From: Roseiarcus sp963820775
Lineage (GTDB): Bacteria > Pseudomonadota > Alphaproteobacteria > Rhizobiales > Beijerinckiaceae
Length of the DNA: 64,000 nt
Assembly (NCBI GenBank): GCA_963820775.1
Contig: CAWGBF010000013.1
Span: 1 to 64,000 of the forward strand
Direction of reading: 5' to 3'
A program made the position numbers and the translations under genes. Shown here piece by piece: positions 54,551-64,000 of the stretch (positions are counted from its first letter, which is position 1; each line of letters opens with the position of its first letter). The notes beneath the pieces were generated by a model that worked only from the letters and a program-made list of their open reading frames with translations, was not told the origin of the DNA and searched no databases.

Positions 54551-56374
54551 CAGAGCGCGAATACGTACAGCATGGATCCCGGCTGCATTTTCTTCAGCTC
54601 AGGCGTGCTGTCGATAAACCACTTGTCCCAAGCGCCGCCCATGCCGACAAGAACCGCGACATATTGCTTTCCGTCGACCGAGAAGGTCATCGGAGGCGCG
54701 TTGACGCCGCCGCCGGTATTGAACTCCCAAAGACGTTGCAGGGTCTTTGCATCGAGGGCGTAGACTTGGCCGGACGGTTCGCCGGAGAACACGAGATCCG
54801 GAGTGGCGAGGATCCCGGCGAGATCCGGGTAAGGCGTTTCATGCTTGCCGACAACCTTGCCCGTGGTGACATCAATCGCGGTGACGCTGCCGGTGATCCG
54901 GAAGGGCTGCGACGGCCCGCCGCCGGTGAAGAAATCGCGCGGCTTGTTGGCCTTCGTCTCGGGCTTGATCGTGATGCGATTGCAGCTCTCGATCACCGGC
55001 ACGTACCAAGTCTTAAGCTGCGGATTGTAAGCCGTCGGCGGCCAGTTCTTGCCGCCCATATTGCCGGGGCAGATGTCGGTGATTTCCCTGCTCCGGATCG
55101 GCGTCGCTTCAGGATTGTAGACCTGCACCTGCTGCTTCGCGTCATATTCTTCAGGCTTTCCAGATTTCAGGATCGATGCCCTTCGTCCAGGTCACTTTCT
55201 TCACAAATGGCGTGGCCCAGAGGAACTTTCCGTCCGTCCGGTCGACCGCATATCCGAAACCGTTACGGTCGGCCTCGAGCGCAATCTTCTTCCCATCAAC
55301 GTCGACCAGAACATTTTCGGCGACGCTGTCATAGTCGTAGGGGTCGTTCGGCGTATGCTGGAAATGCCATTTGATCTTGCCGGTGTCGGCGTCGACCGCA
55401 AGCGAGGAGTCCGTGTAAAGATTGTCGCCGGGCCGGTATGCGTTGTCCCAGTCCGGGCCCGGGTTGCCGACGCCCCACAGGATGGTGTTGGTGCTCGGAT
55501 CATAGGACCCGGTCACCCACGTCGATCCGCCGCCGGTGGTCTCCGCGCTGTTCGTTCCGCTCCAGGTTTCTGATCCGGGTTCGCCCTTCTTGGGCAGGGT
55601 GTAGGTGCGCCACACCTCCTTCTGAGTGTCGAGGTCGGTCGCGGCGATCCACCCGCGGATTCCATATTCCGCGCCGGCCACGCCCGTTATCGCCATGTTC
55701 TTCACGATGAGCGGCGCCCCGGTGACAACTTCGCCCTTGTCGGGATCGGCGACCTGACGCTGCCATTTGACCTGGCCGGTCTCCTTGTCGGTCGCAATGA
55801 GGCGTCCGTCCAGCGTGTGCGAGATCACCAGGCCGTTGTATAGACCGACGCCGCGATTATCGACGCCGCAGCAAGCGACCGCGCCAGCCCAATCGTGGTC
55901 GGTCTTGGGGTCCATTTTCCACAGCAGGGTTCCCTTCCCGCCATGCGTATCGATCTTGTAGACTGAGCCCCAACCGTCGGTGACGTACATGAAGCCGTCC
56001 TCAACGATCGGCGTGCCTTCGAGGCCGCCATGCGTCCAGATGCCGCCGCCCTCGAGGCCGCCGAGTTGCATCGTCCAGGCGACTTTCAGGTCCTTGACGT
56101 TGCCCGCATTGATCTGGTCGAGGGTGGAGAAACGCTGAGCGCTGTAGTCCTTGTGATGCGTGATCCAGTTTTGCTGCTCTTTGTCGGCGTTCAAAAGACG
56201 CTCGCTTGTTGTGTCCGGGCTCTTGGCGACCACCGGCGTCTCGGCTTTCGGACCGACAGCCGGGGCGTCAGCAGCAAATGCAGGTGAGGCGAGCGCGAGA
56301 ATCAGAGCGGCGCCGCCGGCATGAAATCGGCGCGTCGATCTGGACAACAACCAGCAAGTTCTATTGCGTTCCAT
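54550..56374 (-). CDS. PQQ-dependent alcohol dehydrogenase, lanthanide type by motif; apparent 1-bp frameshift
   Basis: Periplasmic quinoprotein of about 607 residues after correction. The ATG at 56374 has GGGAGGA upstream; a signal peptide ends near AFAADAP. The vicinal Cys-Cys (AVACCGVDNRG), WTHGGLEGTP and propeller motifs are present. Residues 347-349 are Asp-Tyr-Asp (PYDYDS): the second Asp is the extra metal ligand that marks lanthanide-dependent enzymes. An extra A at 55165-55167 splits the frame at GIDPE; removing it joins GKPEEYDAKQQVQVYNPEA and an intact end. The PGPDWDNAYRPGDNLY region resembles ethanol-type enzymes more than XoxF. Confidence 0.9.
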
Positions 56375-56669
56375 TTGCAGCTTCCTCCCGTTTGCCCCCA
56401 ATTTCAATTTGGTGGCTTTGATGCTTGGCCGCCGCGGGATGTTATCCCTGACCCACGCCGAATATGTTTCGGTCGGTCGTGACGACAGTCCTGAGCACCG
56501 TCGCAGAATTCATAGTGCGAACGCAAGCACTCGGCAATAGGCGATCGCGACTGGCCGATTTCACGCTGTCGTCGGGCCGTCGCACAAGGTTCGTTTCCCG
56601 CTTGGCGGCAAAGGCGCCACTGATTGCGCGGCGGTGGTTGTGCTCGCAGCGCCAAAGTCCCTGTGGTCC

Positions 56670-57767
56670 TCAATAGGCGTATCGCGTCACCGCCTTCTCG
56701 TCCCACTCGACGCCATTTCCTGGCCTATCGGGAACATGGATCAAGCCGTCTTTCACGGCGAAGGGTTCGGCGATGATCGGGAGGCCCCAATCCCGCCACT
56801 CGAGCCAGTGTGCGGTTTCCGTCGCGCGCAAGAGGTGCGCGGAGACCTCAGGATAAAGATGATTGGACATCGGGCGCCCAGAAGCGCCCGCCACCGCCGC
56901 GGCGCGCATCCAACCAGTTACGCCGCCAATGCGCATCACGTCGGGCATGTAGAAGTCGGCGGCCTCAGCTTGCACCGCCTCCAAGAAGGATCGCACCCCA
57001 TAGATGTTTTCGCCAATCTGCACCGGCGTCTTGAGTTCGCGCGCGAGCTGGGCGCTCTGAGCGAAATTGTCGAAGACCACAGGCTCTTCGAACCAATAGA
57101 GGCCCTGGTCGTCGAGGGCGTGGCAGCGCAACAGGGCTTCATCCAGCTTCAGCCCCTGGTTGAAATCGCACATGAGCTTTATTTCATCGCCAACCGCTTC
57201 CCGCACCATCCTGATGGCGTCGAGATCCTCCCTCAAACGCTCTCGCCCAAGCCTGATCTTGACGGCGCTGAAGCCGCCCTCGGCGACCAGCTCAGCGGCT
57301 TCGCGCTGCAATTGTTCCGGAGGCGCGAGCCAGAGCCCGTTCGTATTGTACGCCCGAACAGGGCCGACGCTGGCTCCCAGCAGTTCGGCGAGGGGAAGCC
57401 CCGCCGCTTTGGCGAGGATATCCCATATCGCCATGTCGATTCCTGAGGCGGCGATCAAGGTTACGCCTTGTCGGCCCAGGAGATGCAGCCTGCCCATCGC
57501 TTTCCGATAGAAATCGAGCGGCGCGAGCGCGGAGCCCTTGAACGATTCGGCCAGGTCGAGAATCGTCGGCGCGATATAGCGGACCGCCTCTTTGAGATAG
57601 ACCTCAAGATAGCTTCTGCCCGTGATCCCTTCTTTGGTTCTCACATCAATGAGCAGGAACGGCCATTCCTTATAGACGCCTATTTTCGCCACGATCGGCC
57701 TGCGCAGAGGGATCGACACCGCCCGAACCTCGATCGATTCCAGAGTCAACCTGTCCTTGGTCTGCAT
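56670..57767 (-). CDS. Mandelate racemase/muconate lactonizing enzyme-family protein
   Basis: Enolase-superfamily enzyme of 365 residues. The N-terminal capping domain (about 5-130) precedes a barrel with the K-x-K motif (FSAVKIRLG), metal ligands Asp in LMCDFNQG, Glu in YWFEEPV and Glu in IGENIYG, and catalytic His in PMSNHLYPE. This is the racemase-type His/Lys arrangement, suggesting a sugar-acid or mandelate-like dehydratase or racemase. The substrate cannot be read. Not evidently linked to its neighbours. Confidence 0.93.
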   Translation of the reverse strand: MQTKDRLTLESIEVRAVSIPLRRPIVAKIGVYKEWPFLLIDVRTKEGITGRSYLEVYLKEAVRYIAPTILDLAESFKGSALAPLDFYRKAMGRLHLLGRQGVTLIAASGIDMAIWDILAKAAGLPLAELLGASVGPVRAYNTNGLWLAPPEQLQREAAELVAEGGFSAVKIRLGRERLREDLDAIRMVREAVGDEIKLMCDFNQGLKLDEALLRCHALDDQGLYWFEEPVVFDNFAQSAQLARELKTPVQIGENIYGVRSFLEAVQAEAADFYMPDVMRIGGVTGWMRAAAVAGASGRPMSNHLYPEVSAHLLRATETAHWLEWRDWGLPIIAEPFAVKDGLIHVPDRPGNGVEWDEKAVTRYAY

Positions 57768-57989
57768 TCGCTTCCTCCGCTTCTTCTCCCATCATGACGG
57801 TCGCTCATGATGGGAGAAGAATGGGCCTCGAACGCTTGTCCGGCAACCTGCGCGCAGCCAATCGCCGCCGAAACTCCATCCGTCGCGTTGCCGCGCGACC
57901 GGCCGGTTGCTATGCTCGCTCCGAAGATGCTCGACGCGCGACGGAGGGCGTCGAGCGGGTCGTGGACGGCCCAAAAATAAGGGAGGGCG

Positions 57990-58481
57990 ATGAAGAGGTC
58001 ATTTGCTCTCCTGGGCATCAGTTCGTCGCCCGGCGAAGCGCGCGCCCGACGAATGGCGAAGCTTGCTTTTTCGGCATGGCTTTTGGCCACCGGGGCGGCT
58101 CGAGCCGGCGACATCGCCGTCGCTGACGCTTGGACGCCTCCCAACCCCGAAATCGGCGGCGACGCTGTGCTTGGGATGGTCGTGACCAATGACGGCGCCG
58201 AGCCGGACGCCCTGGTGCGCGTTTCCTGTCCGGTCGCGAATTTTTCAGAGAAGCGCCAAATCGATATTGGCGAGGGCGGGAAGTCGGCGCGAGCAATCCA
58301 CGACATTCCAATCGGCGCAAAATCAAAAGTAACCTTGAATGGCGCGGGGTTGCACGTCGCCCTGCTGCAAATGCGCCAGAAGCTGGAGCAGGGCGAAGAA
58401 TTTCCGTGCTCCGTTTCATTTCGCCGATCGGGGACGCTCCAAGTTCAGGTGCGCGTGCTGGAGAAGGCGCCTGGTTCATGA
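57990..58481 (+). CDS. PCu(A)C-family copper chaperone-like protein
   Basis: A 163-residue exported protein. A signal peptide (MAKLAFSAWLLATGAARAGD region) precedes a cupredoxin-like domain with VADAWTPPNPEIGGDAV and GLHVALLQMRQKLEQGEEF. The family delivers Cu(I) to cytochrome oxidase, but the usual first His/Met metal cluster is replaced here, so copper binding is doubtful. The start at 57990 follows GGGAGGG. It precedes the formate dehydrogenase operon by about 220 bases. Confidence 0.8.
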   Translation: MKRSFALLGISSSPGEARARRMAKLAFSAWLLATGAARAGDIAVADAWTPPNPEIGGDAVLGMVVTNDGAEPDALVRVSCPVANFSEKRQIDIGEGGKSARAIHDIPIGAKSKVTLNGAGLHVALLQMRQKLEQGEEFPCSVSFRRSGTLQVQVRVLEKAPGS

Positions 58482-58702
58482 GAGGGGGCTCGACGGCCCT
58501 GTGGCGTAGCCGCCTGACTTTTTTTACGGCGGCGAATTTTCGCGTTCGCCGCATATCGGCGAGACAAATTTTAAGATATCCAGCCGGATATAACGCGCCC
58601 ACCTGTCTTCACAGGCGCGACGTTTCTCGCTACGCTGTTTTATCGACCGCCGTTTGCTTGTCGGTTGCGCGAATAGCGCGCCGCAGTGTCGGGAGACTCG
58701 CC

Positions 58703-61700
58703 ATGCAGCTCAGTCGTCGCGGCTTCATCAAGATCACCGCTGCCGGACTGGCCGCATCGAGCCTGGGCGCTCTCGGCTTCGGCGGCGCGGGGGAGGCTCT
58801 GGCCGCAGCGGTGCGGCCGTTCAAGCTGACGGCGGCGACCGAGACGCGCAACACGTGCACCTATTGCTCCGTCGCCTGCGGCATCCTCATCTACAGCCTC
58901 GGCGACCGCGCCAAAAACGCAGTGTCCGATATTATCCACATCGAGGGCGATCCCGACCATCCCGTCAATCGCGGCACGCTCTGCCCGAAGGGATCGGCGC
59001 TGCTCGACATCGTGCATGCGCCGACGCGGCTTAAGGTCCCTAGATATCGCGCGCCCGGAGCAAGCGAGTTCAAGGAAGTCTCCTGGGATTTCGCGCTCGA
59101 CCGAATCGCCAAGCTGATGAAGGCGGATCGGGACGAGAACTTCATCTCCATCAACACGGACGGAACGACGGTCAACCGCTGGCTCTCGACGGGCATGCTG
59201 GCGGCGTCCGCGTCCTCCAATGAGACCGCCTACATAACCTGGAAGGTCGCCCGAGCCTTAGGCATGGTGGTCTTCGACAACCAGGCGCGCGTCTGACACG
59301 GACCGACGGTGGCCAGTTTGGCCCCATCATTCGGTCGTGGCGCGATGACCAACACCTGGCAGGACATCAAGAACGCCAACGTCGTCGTGGTCATGGGCGG
59401 CAACGCCGCCGAAGCCCATCCGTGCGGTTTCAAATGGGTGATCGAGGCGAAGATCGAGAACGGCGCCAAGCTCGTCGTCATCGACCCGCGCTTCACCCGC
59501 ACGGCGTCGGTCGCCGACGTCTTCGCGCCCATTCGTCCGGGCACGGATATCGCTTTCTTGAGCGGTCTCATCCGCTATCTGCTCGAAAAGGACCAGATTC
59601 AGCACGAGTATGTGCGCGCCTACACCAACGCCAGCCTGATCGTGAAAGAGGGCTTCGGCTTCGAGGACGGGCTCTTCACCGGATACGACGAAGAGAAGCG
59701 CTCTTACGACAGATCGAGCTGGGACTACGACAAGGACGAACAGGGCTTCGCCAAGATTGACGATACGTGGCAAAACCCCCGCTGCGTCATCAACCTTCTG
59801 CGCAAGCACGTCGATCGCTATACGCCGGAGATGGTGTCGCGCATCTGCGGCACGCCGCAGGAGAAATTTCTGCAGATCTGCGACTTGTTCGCTTCGTGCT
59901 CGGCGCCCGACAAGGCGCTGACCAGCCTGTTTGCGCTCGGCTGGACGCAGCACTCGGTCGGCGCGCAGAACATCCGCACGATGGCGATGGTGCAGCTGCT
60001 TCTGGGCAACATTGGCGTGGCGGGGGGCGGCATGAACGCGCTGCGCGGCCATTCCAACATCCAGGGCTTGACCGACATCGGCCTCCTGTCGAACGCCATG
60101 CCCGGGTATCTCACTTTGCCGCGAGACGGTGACGTCGCCTTCGACGATTACATGAAGACGCGGCTCTACAAGCCCTTGCGGCCAGGGCAGGTCAGCTACT
60201 GGCAGAACTACAGGAAGTTCTTCGTGAGCTTCCAGAAAGCGATCTACGGGAAGGCCGCGACCGCCGACAACAACTGGGCCTACGACTGGCTGCCGAAGCT
60301 CGACATCCCGCTCTACGACATCATCGCCGCATTTGAGATGATGGATAAGGGCGAGATCAACGGCTACATCTGCCAGGGGTTCAACCCGCTTCAGGCCTTC
60401 CCGGACAAGGGCAAGATCCGTCGCTCGCTGGGCAAGCTCAAATACCTTGTCGTGATGGACCCGCTCGACACCGAGACATCATGCTTCTGGGAGAATTTCG
60501 GCGCGAAGAATCCCTCCGATCCGGCGAGCATCCAGACGGAAGTCTTCCAGCTTCCGACCACCTGCTTCGCCGAGGAGGACGGCGCCCTCGTCAATTCGGC
60601 GCGCTGGCTGCAATGGCACTGGAAGGCTGCGCCCCCGCCGGGAGAAGCCCAGTCCGATATCTGGATCATGGCGGGCCTCTTCCACCGCCTGCGCGAAATG
60701 TACCGCAAGGACGGCGGCGCCTTCCCTGATCCGCTGCTCAACCTCACCTGGGACTACATCAATCCGGTCGACCCCGATCCCGAGGAAATGTCCAAGGAAA
60801 TGAATGGCCGCGCCTTGACTGATCTCAAAGACGCTTCGGGCCAGACGCTCGTCAAAGCCGGGCAACAGCTCAGTGGTTTTGCGCAATTGCGCGATGACGG
60901 CTCGACCATGTCGGGTTGCTGGATCTTCTCGGGCAGCTACACCGAGCAGGGCAATCAGATGGCGCGGCGAGACGCGAGCGACCCGCGCGAAGCGGGCATC
61001 GCGCCGAACTGGGCTTGGGCCTGGCCGGCCAACCGGCGCATCCTCTATAATCGCGCCAGCGCCGACCCAGCGGGCAAGCCGTGGAACCCGGCGAAATCGG
61101 TCATCGAATGGAACGGCGCCAAATGGGTCGGCCTCGACGTGCCGGACTACACGGCCGCCGCGCCCTCCGAGAACGTCGGCCCCTTCATCATGAACAACGA
61201 GGGGATGGGGCGCCTTTTCGCGCTCGACCAGATGGTCGAGGGGCCGTTCCCCGAGCATTACGAGCCGTTTGAATCGCCCTCGGAGAACGTCTTGCATCCG
61301 AAGGTGCGCAACAACCCGGCCGCGCGCGTCTACACCGACGACCGCGCCAACTTCGGAACCTCCGCCGATTTCCCCTATGTCGGAACAACCTATCGCCTCA
61401 CCGAGCAATTCCACTTCTGGACCAAGCACGCTTTGATCAACGCGATCCTCCAGCCGGAGGAATTTGTCGAGATCGGCGAGGCTTTGGCGAAGGAGAAGGG
61501 CATCGAGCAGGCGGGCTGGGTGCGCGTCTCGTGCAAGCGCGGCGCTATGATCTGCAAGGCTTATGTGACGAAGCGCATCAAGCCGATGACCGTCGACGGC
61601 AAGCCGACGCATGTCGTTGGCGTGCCGCTGCACTGGGGCTTCACGGGCCTAGCGCGCAAGGGCTACGGCGCAAACACGCTCACGCCTTCAGTGGGCGACG

Positions 61701-61771
61701 CCAATACGCAGACGCCGGAGTTCAAGGCGTTCCTCGTCAATGTCGAGAAGGTCGCGGCGCCTGTGGCGTAG
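58703..61771 (+). CDS. fdnG: Formate dehydrogenase-N alpha subunit, selenocysteine-containing
   Basis: Periplasmic molybdopterin catalytic subunit that oxidises formate to CO2. The ATG at 58703 follows GGGAG. A Tat signal has Arg5-Arg6 (LSRRGFIK). The [4Fe-4S] motif is NTCTYCSVACG with the fourth Cys in GTLCPKGS. An in-frame TGA at 59294-59296 encodes selenocysteine (residue 198), shown by the flanking FDNQARV-U-HGPTVASLAP, as in E. coli FdnG, and by the SECIS-like hairpin downstream. The total length of 1022 residues is normal. The operon continues fdxH-fdnI-fdhE. Confidence 0.97.
59294..59340 (+). promoter_or_regulatory. UGA codon plus bacterial SECIS-like hairpin
   Basis: Directly after the UGA, GACCGA (59301-59306) pairs with TCGGTC (59331-59336), and inside it GGCC (59311-59314) pairs with GGCC (59320-59323) around the loop AGTTT. 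The position and small apical loop match the SelB-binding SECIS of E. coli fdnG. It recruits SelB-Sec-tRNA to recode the UGA. No sel genes lie in the window. Confidence 0.88.
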
Positions 61772-61782
61772 GGAACTGAAGC

Positions 61783-62709
61783 ATGTCCAATCTACAGTCG
61801 CAGGACTACATCCGCATCTCGGCCACCACGATCACGCCCCCTTCAGTCCGCAATCATGAGCAAGAAGTCGCCAAGCTCATCGATGTCACGCGCTGCATCG
61901 GCTGCAAGGCGTGCCAGGCCGCTTGCATGGAATGGAACGACCTGCGTGGCGAGGTCGGCCATTTCGAGGGAACCTACGACAACCCCCTCGATCTCGACCC
62001 CGACACCTGGACGCTGATGCGTTTCACCGAATGGGATAACGATCAGGGCAATCTCGAATGGCTGATCCGTAAGGACGGCTGCATGCATTGCGAGGATCCG
62101 GGCTGCCTCAAGGCCTGCCCGGCGCCCGGCGCGATCGTGCAATACGCCAATGGGATCGTCGACTTCGTCAGCGAGAATTGCATCGGCTGCGGCTACTGCA
62201 TCAAGGGCTGCCCGTTCAATATTCCCCGTGTCAGCAAGGTCGATCACAAATCCTACAAATGCACGCTCTGCTCCGATCGCGTCACGGTCGGCAAGGAGCC
62301 GGCCTGCGTGAAGGCCTGTCCCACCGGCGCAATCATGTTCGGCTCGAAGGCGGATATGACGAACTGGGCGGGCGAGCGCGTCATCGACCTCAAGTCGCGC
62401 GGGTTTGAGAACGCGGGCCTGTACGATCCGCCAGGGGTTGGCGGCACGCATGTGATGTATGTTCTGCACCACGCCGACCGGCCGTCGCTCTATGCAGGCC
62501 TGCCGGACAATCCGAAGATCAGCATGCTGGTCGAGATCTGGAAGGGCGTCTTGAAGCCGCTTGCGGTGGCCGGCGTCGCCCTCGCCGCGGTTGCGGGATT
62601 CTTCCACTGGATCACGGCGGGGCCGAACGAAGTGCAGCCCGAGGACGACATCGCGGCGGCGAAGCTCATTCGCGAGTCGGACGGCAACGCCAGAGGACGC
62701 GCGACATGA
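61783..62709 (+). CDS. fdxH: Formate dehydrogenase-N beta (iron-sulfur) subunit
   Basis: A 308-residue electron-transfer subunit with four [4Fe-4S] motifs: RCIGCKACQAACMEW, CMHCEDPGCLKACPAPG, CIGCGYCIKGCPF and CTLCSDRVTVGKEPACVKACP. A C-terminal membrane helix (about 265-285, LAVAGVALAAVAGFFHWI) anchors it, as in FdnH. It passes electrons from fdnG to the haem subunit. It starts 11 bases after fdnG and overlaps fdnI by four bases. Confidence 0.96.
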   Translation: MSNLQSQDYIRISATTITPPSVRNHEQEVAKLIDVTRCIGCKACQAACMEWNDLRGEVGHFEGTYDNPLDLDPDTWTLMRFTEWDNDQGNLEWLIRKDGCMHCEDPGCLKACPAPGAIVQYANGIVDFVSENCIGCGYCIKGCPFNIPRVSKVDHKSYKCTLCSDRVTVGKEPACVKACPTGAIMFGSKADMTNWAGERVIDLKSRGFENAGLYDPPGVGGTHVMYVLHHADRPSLYAGLPDNPKISMLVEIWKGVLKPLAVAGVALAAVAGFFHWITAGPNEVQPEDDIAAAKLIRESDGNARGRAT

Positions 62710-63374
62710 GCTACCCTCTCGGGACGATCATTCGCAATTCCACGGTCGCGCGGATCAATCACTGGATCACCGCCACCTGCTTCGTGTTGCTGATGCTATC
62801 GGGCCTGTCGATGTTCGATCCACCCTTGTTTTTTCTCGCCGACTTGTTCGGAAGCGGGCAGTGGGAGCGCGCGATCCATCCGTGGATCGGCTGCGTGCTG
62901 CTCGTGAGCTATGCTGGGCTCATCGTGCAGTTCTGGCGCGACAATTTCTGGAACCGGGACGACATCGCCTGGATGGGCGCGATCGTGCGCGTGCTGCGCA
63001 ACCAGGAGGAAGGCGTGCCCGAGGTTGGGCGGTTCAACGCCGGGCAGAAATTCGTGTTCTGGTCAATGGCCTTGCTCGTGCCTGTCCTCTTCCTCACCGG
63101 CCTCGTGATCTGGGAAGTCTACTTCGGCAAAGCGACTCGCATTGAGACGCAGCGCGCCGCGGAACTCATTCACAGCTACGCGGCGATCGCGGCGATCATC
63201 ATCTGGATCACCCATGTCTACGCTGCGCTCTGGGTGCGCGGCTCGATGCGCGGAATGACTCGGGGCTGGGTTACGCCCGGCTGGGCCTGGCGTCATCATC
63301 GCAAATGGCTGCGCAGCCTTGTCTCGACAGGCTCGCGAGGTCCTCGTCCGCGGCGTGCGGCCGAGGGTTCATGA
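62706..63374 (+). CDS. fdnI: Formate dehydrogenase-N gamma (cytochrome b556) subunit
   Basis: A 222-residue membrane subunit with four helices that binds two b haems and reduces quinone. Candidate haem His residues occur in RINHWITATCF, AIHPWIGCVLL, LIHSYAAIAAI and WITHVYAALWVRG, the expected spacing. The C-terminus is basic. It overlaps fdxH upstream (ATGA) and fdhE downstream (ATGA), indicating tight translational coupling. Confidence 0.95.
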   Translation: MSYPLGTIIRNSTVARINHWITATCFVLLMLSGLSMFDPPLFFLADLFGSGQWERAIHPWIGCVLLVSYAGLIVQFWRDNFWNRDDIAWMGAIVRVLRNQEEGVPEVGRFNAGQKFVFWSMALLVPVLFLTGLVIWEVYFGKATRIETQRAAELIHSYAAIAAIIIWITHVYAALWVRGSMRGMTRGWVTPGWAWRHHRKWLRSLVSTGSRGPRPRRAAEGS

Positions 63375-64000
63375 GGCAAGGCGAGACCGCGCCGAAAAGC
63401 GGCTGGATCGGCAATGCGTCCGGCGGCGTTAAGGCGCCGGAGCCGATCCTGCTCCCCGATGCGGCGGTCCGCTTCGCTCGGACCGCCGAGCGGCTCGAGG
63501 GCTTGTCGAAGGGCCATCCGATGGAAAGATGGCTTGACTTTATGGCGAAGGTCGCGCGCGCTCAGCACCGTGTGGCGACGATGCTCCCGTCTTTTGCCGC
63601 GCCCAATGGAGCGGCGGTGGAGCAGGCCGTCGCCGCTCGCATTCCGCCGATTTCCGCCGATGGACACCGGCGCGATCCGGCGTGGCGTGACGGTCTGGCT
63701 CCGCTGCTCGATACCGCCGTCAGCGAGGGGCTGCCGTCTCCGGCGGAGGCGCTCGCGTTGGGACTGCGCGTCCGCAGCGCCGCCTCCACGGAGGCGCTGG
63801 CCGACGCGTTCTTGCGTGGCGTCGTTGACGAAAAGGACGCCGGCTCGAGCTTCTGGATTGCTGCGGCGTTGCAGGTCTATTTCACTCGTCTTGCGGGACG
63901 CCTGTCGGCGCCGGCGCTGCGGCTGCTCGAACAGCGATCCTTATGCCCCTGCTGCGGCTCGACATCATCGGCGAGCCTCGTGACGGGCGCGGGGCAAAAT
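63371..64000 (+). CDS. fdhE: Formate dehydrogenase accessory protein FdhE, cut by window end
   Basis: Cytoplasmic rubredoxin-like chaperone that checks maturation of Tat-exported formate dehydrogenases. 210 residues are visible, beginning MRQGETAPKSGW at 63371 through an ATGA overlap with fdnI. The helical N-terminal domain contains LLPDAAVRFARTAERLE. The first zinc/iron-binding pair appears near the edge in SLCPCCGS. The second Cys pairs lie beyond the window. Confidence 0.92.
   Translation, partial: MRQGETAPKSGWIGNASGGVKAPEPILLPDAAVRFARTAERLEGLSKGHPMERWLDFMAKVARAQHRVATMLPSFAAPNGAAVEQAVAARIPPISADGHRRDPAWRDGLAPLLDTAVSEGLPSPAEALALGLRVRSAASTEALADAFLRGVVDEKDAGSSFWIAAALQVYFTRLAGRLSAPALRLLEQRSLCPCCGSTSSASLVTGAGQN

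Noticed and set aside
54550..56374. Calling the PQQ dehydrogenase MxaF or XoxF
   Set aside because: The Asp-Tyr-Asp motif excludes MxaF, and the sequence around PGPDWDNAYRPGDNLY is closer to ethanol-type quinoproteins than to XoxF; clade needs a tree.
59294..59296. TGA as a nonsense mutation making fdnG a pseudogene
   Set aside because: The flanking residues, exact position and following hairpin match known selenocysteine sites; frame is unchanged on both sides.
60479..61633. 384-residue minus-strand ORF
   Set aside because: Antisense to fdnG, which is conserved throughout.

Overview
The window is GC-rich DNA from a proteobacterium, most probably an alphaproteobacterium of the Hyphomicrobiales (Beijerinckiaceae/Methylocystaceae-like). 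That placement is inferred from gene content: a CobT-type aerobic cobaltochelatase subunit, an alphaproteobacterial DnaX, a PQQ alcohol dehydrogenase with the lanthanide-type Asp-Tyr-Asp motif, a selenocysteine formate dehydrogenase and LuxI/LuxR genes. No 16S gene is present to confirm it.

Layout. 1-6.4 kb: cytochrome P450 (cut by the left edge), the recR-ybaB-dnaX replication/repair block, the 4.5S SRP RNA, an XRE regulator and an NTF2-like/hydrolase pair. 6.4-16 kb: an accessory stretch with a dispersed hairpin repeat, an IS5-type element, a tandem-repeat-domain protein, a LuxR-type regulator, an AHL synthase, a hydrolase remnant, and small ORFs among several terminators. 16-23 kb: tRNA-Glu, glutamine amidotransferase, alkB, cobT, DoxX, a polyglycine TPR protein and an ECF sigma/anti-sigma pair. 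23.5-25.5 kb: an IS630 element, two related MITEs (one with an 8-bp target duplication) and a second copy of the hairpin repeat. 25.5-34.4 kb: core genes prfB (with its programmed frameshift site), mrcA, amiC and rne. 34.5-36.8 kb: a decayed RND pump, rearranged IS630 debris and a broken SHOCT-domain gene. 37-43 kb: two TadE-like genes and an operon resembling the polyprenyl-phospho-arabinose pathway (UbiA/HAD fusion, DprE1-like, DprE2-like, GtrA). 43-47.5 kb: IS110, a second AHL synthase and an AHL-receptor LuxR. 47.6-53 kb: an AmpD-type amidase, three Gly-zipper lipoproteins, RNase P RNA, ureEFG, TetR and a third hairpin repeat. 53-64 kb: a PQQ dehydrogenase/cytochrome c operon, an enolase-superfamily enzyme, PCu(A)C, and the fdnG-fdxH-fdnI-fdhE formate dehydrogenase operon, cut by the right edge.

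How it fits together. The right end is a respiratory C1/alcohol module: a periplasmic PQQ alcohol dehydrogenase with its cytochrome, and a membrane-bound molybdenum/selenium formate dehydrogenase feeding electrons to quinone. Two complete LuxI synthases and one complete AHL receptor indicate quorum sensing within accessory DNA. Many conserved genes (ybaB, prfB, HAD-UbiA, lipoproteins, amidase, ureE/F/G, PQQ dehydrogenase) carry apparent single-base indels. Because prfB is essential, much of this probably reflects sequence errors. The RND gene and the IS630 debris look truly decayed.
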